A stretch of 64,000 nucleotides of DNA from positions 637,835 to 701,834 of the forward strand of contig JXTB01000193.1 of assembly GCA_002914805.1 (NCBI GenBank), read 5' to 3'. The notes under the pieces are model-generated. The model ran no database searches, had not been told where the DNA came from, and saw only the letters and a program-made list of their open reading frames with translations. This document shows, piece after piece, positions 58,035 to 64,000 of the stretch; the first letter of the stretch is position 1, and every line of letters begins with the position of its first letter. This DNA is from Parasponia andersonii (lineage: Eukaryota > Streptophyta > Magnoliopsida > Rosales > Cannabaceae). A program made the position numbers and the translations under genes.

Positions 58035-59926
58035 CTTAAAACATTTCTCATAAAATTAGTACAATGGTACTATAAATCCAATGTGTGGAAAACTTCACTT
58101 CTTTGAAAATCATGCTTAAATGATCATGCCATGCTTATGTTTCCATAAGCTTTGAAACAATAATATAAATAACATATAATTGAAATAAGACACATAAGCA
58201 TATAGCAAAACATCTTGTATCTACTATTGTTCTTGTGATGCAGTTGAAATAATTCTTCACTTACCTTGTGTCCAGTAAAAAAGATAGTGGAAAGGGTCAG
58301 TATCCTCTGTGGAAAGGTGTGTGGAAGACCTGATATCAATTTTATTACTAACATTATCACTACAATGTAAAATGCTTAAAGAAAACAAGTACAATACCAA
58401 ATCACAACTTTTACATAAGATGGAACCCCAATCACAAAATGAATCAAAATGTCATCTACTTTCATAAAAACTAGTCCATTTGCTTCTAAATGGTACCATT
58501 TGGTTCTAGAAATATTTGGACAGCACCTCCCCTACTTTTAGAATATCCCCATATTATTAAAATCATGGTTTAAGACCTGTAATAAGAATCAACAAGCCAG
58601 TTCCCACATATACAATTCAAAGAGGATCATTTAGAGCAACCTAGGTACATTTGAATTCCTTTCATTTAGACAAAGTTTAAAACCACTTTTACACATTTCT
58701 ATTGTCACAAACAGCAAGAAAACAAATATATTTACATCATGGGATGAAAAAAATATATATTTTAATTTTATAAAATCAGATTATTCTAACAATAGAAACA
58801 CTTGAAAACACTTAAATCCACAAGTAGCAAACTTTGGGGCTTTAAGACTAAATTAGATCCTCCACTTAAATTCTGTGTTTCCAGCCATATATAAGGTTTC
58901 CTTAGACCTTAATTCATCAAATAAAAGCTTTAATTCAAGAGCTAAAGTAATAGAAATAAATTACCAATTCTCCTATTCCATAAAAAGCTCACATTGACTA
59001 GTTTAAACTTCTGTTGAAGCTCTTGCCTTTTACTTCCACAAAACTGATTTCTAAGCTTTTGAAATTGATCTTAGGACTCAAGAGGACCTAGAGGAAATAT
59101 TACTTAAGTAGTATCAAGTGAAGAATTAAAATAACAAAACAAAACCTAGGAAGAAGAACTAGTAGTAGAATTACCTTGACTAGTTTGGACCTATCATGTT
59201 TTCTTGCACTCCAAATTGAGTTATACCACTTGGAAACTCTTGAAAATGGTTAAAGGGAGCTGAGAGAAGTATAGAAAGTGGCTGGAGTGGTTCAAGTCAT
59301 GGCAGGAGAGAAAGAGGAAGGAAATTACCAGATTTGGTCCAAAATCAATACTTAATGGCTAAGAAAAGGCAGTACTTAAATTCTAAGGGGTATTTTTGGT
59401 ATTTCACACTCTAAACTATCCATGTGTCCAGCTTTAAATCACTCTTAGCTTACTCATCACATTGTTGCTCATTTCTATAAACTCAAGTGTAGACTAAAAT
59501 GGTGAAACCTAGCTTAAAAGCTGAAATTTAGTCATACCTTGGCCAATCTCATTGTAATCTATTGGAACCTAGCCCCAAAACCAATCATTAAACATAAAAA
59601 TAAGTCAATTTGACTCCAATTAATAATGCAAACATAGTATCAATGCCTAATTAATAGAACACACAAAATTAACATTACGTGATTAAGCCGAACCTAAGCT
59701 AGCTTAGTGTAATTAAACATAGTTCAGTTCAATAACTGCCACCTCGTGCTTACTTGGGTCGAAAATAAAATATTATAAGTGAGTCGTATACATTGAATTA
59801 AAGCTATGATGTATTAAATGTACAATGAATTTGGTTCCAAAAAGCGTGAAAATGTATTTTACCGAAAAACTACTATTTTTCCTAGTTATCATCAAACTTG
59901 AGTTTAATGCATGAGCACATTGTATT

Positions 59927-62768
59927 TGTTACACCCCCTTGGCTTAACTATATGACTATATAGGTTAAATTAGGATGCATTATTCTTTTATAAACCATAT
60001 TTTTAGTTTTGCAAAAAGGTGGGCCAAATTTAAACGTTTCGAGCTCTAAAACAAAAGAAACTACGTGGTATTACTTTATGAAAGTGTCTTTACAAAATAT
60101 ACAATTAAAACCTCCGTATCAATTTATCTTGCCATCAGCAGTAATATTTACAATATACTAGAATAACACAATACATAGAAAACACTGCCCACAACTCAAA
60201 CTCGTCTACATCGGTATGATCATAGCGACAAGAAAGTGTGCTAGGTAACCAGCCACTCTATACATCAAAAATATCCTCACCTGCGTCACAGGAACTAAAT
60301 GAGCTAATACTCAGTAAGTAAAGATCATGCATGGTCGTGAACATGTTTTATGCATAAACTTTATTGAAATTCCCATTGTACTCTTTCTTTCATAACTTTT
60401 CGTTTTGATGCACTTTTCTTAGAGAATATTTCTTTATAGGGCCCTTGAGTACATTACAAAATTACAGCAGTCGGTAGGCCATGCCCACCTGTGCGGGAAG
60501 GAAACACATGGCCAATCTGAACCATACCTACCCAACGTAGACCGACTAAGTAATGCACCTGATAAATCTCATAGTACAATGCTCAATCCTGGCAGTCGGT
60601 AAGCCGTGTCCACCTATGCGGGAAAGATGCCTGTGCAACCCATATTTACCTAACGCAGACAGACTAAACACTGTACTTAAAACATATCTCGTAAAATTAG
60701 TACAATGGTACTACTTTAAATCCAATGTGTGGAAAACTTCACTTCTTTAAAAATCATGCTTAAATGATCATGCCATACTTATGTTTCCGTAAACTTTATA
60801 ACAATAATATAAATAACATATAATTGAAATAATACATATAAGCATGTAAGAAAACATCTTGTATCTACTATTGTTCTTGTGATGCAGTTAAAATAAATCT
60901 TCACTTATCTTGTGTCCTGTAGAAAAGATAGTGGAAAGGGTCAGTATCCTCTGTGGCAAGGTGTGTAGAAGACCTGATATCAATTTTACTACTAACATTA
61001 TCACTACAGTATAAAATTTTTAACAAAATAAGTACAAGACCGAATCACAGCCTTTACACGAGATGGAACCCTAATCACAAAATGTCATCTACTTTCATAA
61101 AAACTAGTCCATTTGCTTCTAATTGGTACCATTTGGTTCTAGAAATATTTGGACAGCACCTCCCCTAATTTTACGATGTCCCCACATGATTAAAATCATT
61201 GTTTAAGACCTTAATAAGAATCAACAAGCCAGTTTCCACATATACAATTCAAAGAGAATCATTTAGAGCAACCTAGGTACAAATAGCAACAAAACAAATA
61301 TATTTACATCATGGGATCAAAAAAATATACATTTCAATTTTATAAAAATCAGATTACAAGTATGGGGAGCTTATTCTAACAAAGGAAACACTTGAATCCA
61401 CAAGTATCAAACTTTGGGACTTTAAGACTAACTTTAATCTTCCACTTAAATTCTGTGTTTCTATCCATATATAAGGTTTCCTTAGCCTTAATTCATCAAA
61501 TAAAAGCTTTAATTATAGAGCTAAAGCAATGGAATAAATTACCAATTCTAAATTCCTCCAAAAGCTTACCTTGACTTGTTTGAATTTTTGTTGAAGCTCT
61601 TGTCTTCTACTTCCACAAAACTGATTTTTTAAGGTTTTAAAATTTATCTTAGGACTCAAAATGACCTAGAGGAAACATTACTTAATTAGTACCACATAGA
61701 GAATTGAAATAACAAAACAAACCTAGGAAGAAGAACTAGTAGAATTACCTTGACTAGTTTGGACCTGTCTTACTTCCTTGAGCTCCAAATTGAGTTCTAC
61801 CACTTGGAAACTATTAGATATGGACAAGGGAAGTTAAATGAAGTATAGAAAGTGGCTGGAGTGGTTTAAGTCGTGGCTGAGGATGAAGAGGAAAGAAATG
61901 ACCAGATTTGGTTAAAAATCAATACTTAAAGGCTAAGAATGGCATAACTTAAATTCTAAGGGGTATTTTGGATATTTTTCACCTTACTTTTCATGTGTCC
62001 AGCTCTAAAATATCCTTAGCATACTCACCACATTACTGGTCAATCCTATACACTCAAGTGTAGACCAAAATGGTGAAACCTAGCTTAAAAAGTGAAATCT
62101 AGTCATACTTTGACTTATGATCCTATATGGCCAATCTTATTGTAATTTGGTGGAACCTAGCCCCATAACCAATCATTAAATATAAAAAAAAGGTCAATTA
62201 GACTCTAATTGATGATGCAAGCATAGTATAATTGCCCAATTAATAGAATGCACAAAGGTGATATTACGCGATTAAGCTGAATCTAAGCTAGCATAGTATA
62301 ATTAAACATAGTTCAGTATAGTGACTGTCATCTCGTGCTTATCTGGAATGAACATTTTGAAAAATGCTAGAAATAAGTCTTAAACATTAAATTAAAGCTA
62401 TGGTGTGTTAAACGTACAATGAATTTAGCTCCAAAAGGTGTGAAAATGCACTTTATCGAAAAACTACTATTTTACCTAGTTATCATCAAACTTGATTTTA
62501 ATGCATGAGCACATTGTATTGTATTCATGAATATATATTCTTTGTTCTTTTCACACACCTAGCTCTCTCTCTCTGAGGGTACTGAGCTTTTACACTGCAT
62601 GGGAATACTTCGACAAATATTAGTACAATAACCCATATTGAAAGTATTTAAAAGTAAAGAATGAGAAATTTACTATAAAGTTGATTCTAGTCACTTGATA
62701 TGTCTATTATGCAATAAGAACATGTTTATTATTGGCTTATTATGCATGTAAGAATCTTGGGCATTACA
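59927..62768 (-). mobile_element. Solo LTR nested in an LTR of its own family
   Basis: On the plus strand it starts TGTTACACCCCCTTGG and ends GGGCATTACA; perfect 5-bp duplication GTATT (59922-59926 and 62769-62773). Its sequence is colinear with the host LTR from end to end. The host reads ...CACATT GTATT / GTATT CATGAATA across the insertion, as the intact solo LTR itself shows at its internal equivalent position (62514-62531). Length 2842 bp. Confidence 0.94.
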
Positions 62769-63021
62769 GTATTGTATTCATGAATATATATTCTTTGTTC
62801 TTCTCACACACCTAGCTCTCTCTCTCTGAGGGTACTGAGCCTTTTCACTTCATAGGAACACTTCGACAAATATTAGTACAATAACACATATTGAAAGCAT
62901 TTAACAGTAAAGGATGAGAAATTTATTGTAAAGTTGATTCTAGTCACTTGATATGTCTATTATGAAATATGAACATGTTTATTATTCGCTTATTATACAT
63001 GTGAGAATCTTGGGCATCACA

Positions 63022-63033
63022 ATCCTTCCCTCC
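63022..63033 (-). promoter_or_regulatory. Polypurine tract (minus strand)
   Basis: Minus-strand GGAGGGAAGGAT directly before the LTR start; same form as at 45049-45060. Confidence 0.75.
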
Positions 63034-63089
63034 TTATTAAATTTCATCTTCGAAATTTACTAACCCAAATAAGTGAGGATACTTAGTTT

Positions 63090-63992
63090 TCATCTCTTCT
63101 TCTCTTTCCATGTGGCGACTTCTACTTTATGGTTCCTCCATAGTACTTTGACCAAAGGGATCTTCTTATTTCTAAGCTCCTTTTCTTTTTTATCTAAAAT
63201 CTCCACTAGTTGTTCTTTATAGCTTACATCTTGGCTCAACTCTAACGGCTCATAACTCAAAATATGTGATGGGTTTGGAATATATCTCCTTAACATAGAG
63301 ACATGAAAAACACTGTGTACGTTTGATAGTGAGGGTGGCAAAGCAAGTCTATAGGCAACATCTCTAACTTTGTCAAGTATCTCAAATGGGTCTATATATA
63401 TAGGACTAAGCTTCCCTTTCTTCCCAAGCCTCATGATTCCTTTCATGGGAGCAACCTTCAAAAATACTTTGTCCCAAACATCAAATATGACCTCTCTAGG
63501 ATCAACATAATGCTTCTGTCTGTTCTGAATAGCTAATAACCATTTATGAATCTTTTCTACTGCTTCAGCTGTTTCTCTTACCAATTCTGAACCAAGAAAT
63601 TTCCTTTCTCCTATCTCATCCCAGTGAATTGGAGATCTACATTTTCTTCCATACAAGGCTTCATACAGAGGCATTTCAATTGAAGCTTGACAACTATTGT
63701 TGTAGGCAAATTCTATCAACGGCAAGTTCTTGCTCCAAGATCTATGAAAATCTAATACACAAGCTCTAAGCATATCCTCAAGAGTCTCTATGATTCTCTG
63801 TGATTATCCATCTGTTTGAGGATGAAAAGCTGTACTGAATGTCAGTTTTGTACCTATAGCCTCCTGAACCCTCTTCCAGAATTTTGAAGTGAATCTAGCA
63901 TCTGGGTCAGAAATAATAACCTTTGGAACACCATGTAGTCTAATGATTTCTTGAACATACAACCGAGCCAACTGATCCAAACTATAAGTCAC
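63090..63992 (-). pseudogene. Chromovirus integrase C-terminal part, continues off-window
   Basis: The best-preserved coding stretch in the window. From 63992: MTYSLDQLARLYVQEIIRLH, GVPKVIISDPDARFTSKFWK (second catalytic Asp), FSTAFHPQTDG, a stop at about 63804, ETLEDMLRACVLDFHRSWSK and EFAYNNSCQASIEMPLYEAL (the Glu normally in S-E-R-T-I falls at the break). Then 227 open codons: DVWDKVFLKVAPMKGIMRLG, IDPFEILDKVRDVAYRLALP, SNVHSVFHVSMLRRYIPNPS, YKEQLVEILDKKEKELRNKK and IPLVKVLWRNHKVEVATWKE, i.e. the GPY module (PFEIL) and the chromodomain-like tail. RT and gag would lie to the right of the window. Confidence 0.9.
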
Positions 63993-64000
63993 TTTAATTG

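Larger units (their letters stand above)
57287..63021 (-). repeat. 3' LTR of a minus-strand chromovirus, split by a solo LTR
   Basis: On the minus strand it starts TGTGATGCCCAAGATTCTCA at 63021, runs to 62774, is interrupted by the solo LTR 59927-62768 with its GTATT duplications, then resumes at 59926 and ends AGGAGGCGTCACA at 57287. Combined length without the insert is close to that of the solo LTR. Inserted into G2 gag. The element's pol follows at 63090. Confidence 0.92.

Noticed and set aside
60553-60750. Frame conserved with 57912-58106 (Cys/Pro-containing, about 65 codons)
   Set aside because: It arises from the 125-bp tandem repeat in two LTR copies and is antisense to the LTR; no independent support.

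Overview
This is plant nuclear DNA, almost certainly eudicot: AT-rich, no prokaryotic gene organisation, and dominated by decayed LTR retrotransposons of classic plant lineages (Athila-like and chromovirus Ty3/gypsy, Ty1/copia), plus a plant LINE with an RNase H domain. I see no convincing host protein-coding gene, tRNA, rRNA or CRISPR array. Every recognisable reading frame belongs to a transposable element and carries stops, frameshifts, deletions or lost catalytic residues. The species cannot be named from this window.

Layout. 1-6651: minus-strand Athila-like element (protease region, gag, degenerate PBS, 5' LTR), split by a plus-strand solo LTR (1414-3989, TSD CTCCA). 6652-10082: AT-rich, no gene seen. 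10083-20570: minus-strand LINE remnant (zinc-binding domain and RNase H) split by a complete-ended copia element (10538-19951, TSD ATAAC) that keeps only protease and integrase. 20571-23844: gap, AT-rich DNA and a foldback, MITE-like element. 23845-24185: diverged copia LTR fragment.

24206-42324: an older Ty3/gypsy element, here called G2 (pol tail, LTR, PBS, leader and gag start on the left; PR-RT-RH-INT on the right). It is interrupted by a Tekay/Del-like chromovirus (26012-39062), which is itself interrupted in gag by a solo LTR (29851-33003, TSD ATGGT). 42325-55287: a minus-strand composite. It has a chromovirus 3' LTR and pol joined to gag-protease of a second family with its own, unrelated LTR, then an Athila scrap and a truncated chromovirus LTR. 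55288-57286: a second G2 copy (LTR, PBS, leader, gag). 57287-63992: the 3' end of another minus-strand chromovirus, whose 3' LTR contains a same-family solo LTR (59927-62768, TSD GTATT).

Inferred order: LINE, Athila-like and G2 elements form the old floor; copia and chromoviruses inserted into them; chromovirus LTRs then inserted into chromoviruses; deletion and ectopic recombination rearranged the result. Two perfect direct duplications (419 and 904 bp), each joined by a single N, are very probably assembly artefacts. I found no novel host system. The most unusual items are the chimeric gag/protease fusion near 49989, the domain-poor copia element with a GC-rich block and long AT-rich leader, interchangeable GC-richer cassettes inside related LTRs, a highly conserved 45-nt leader block in G2 copies, and the foldback element.
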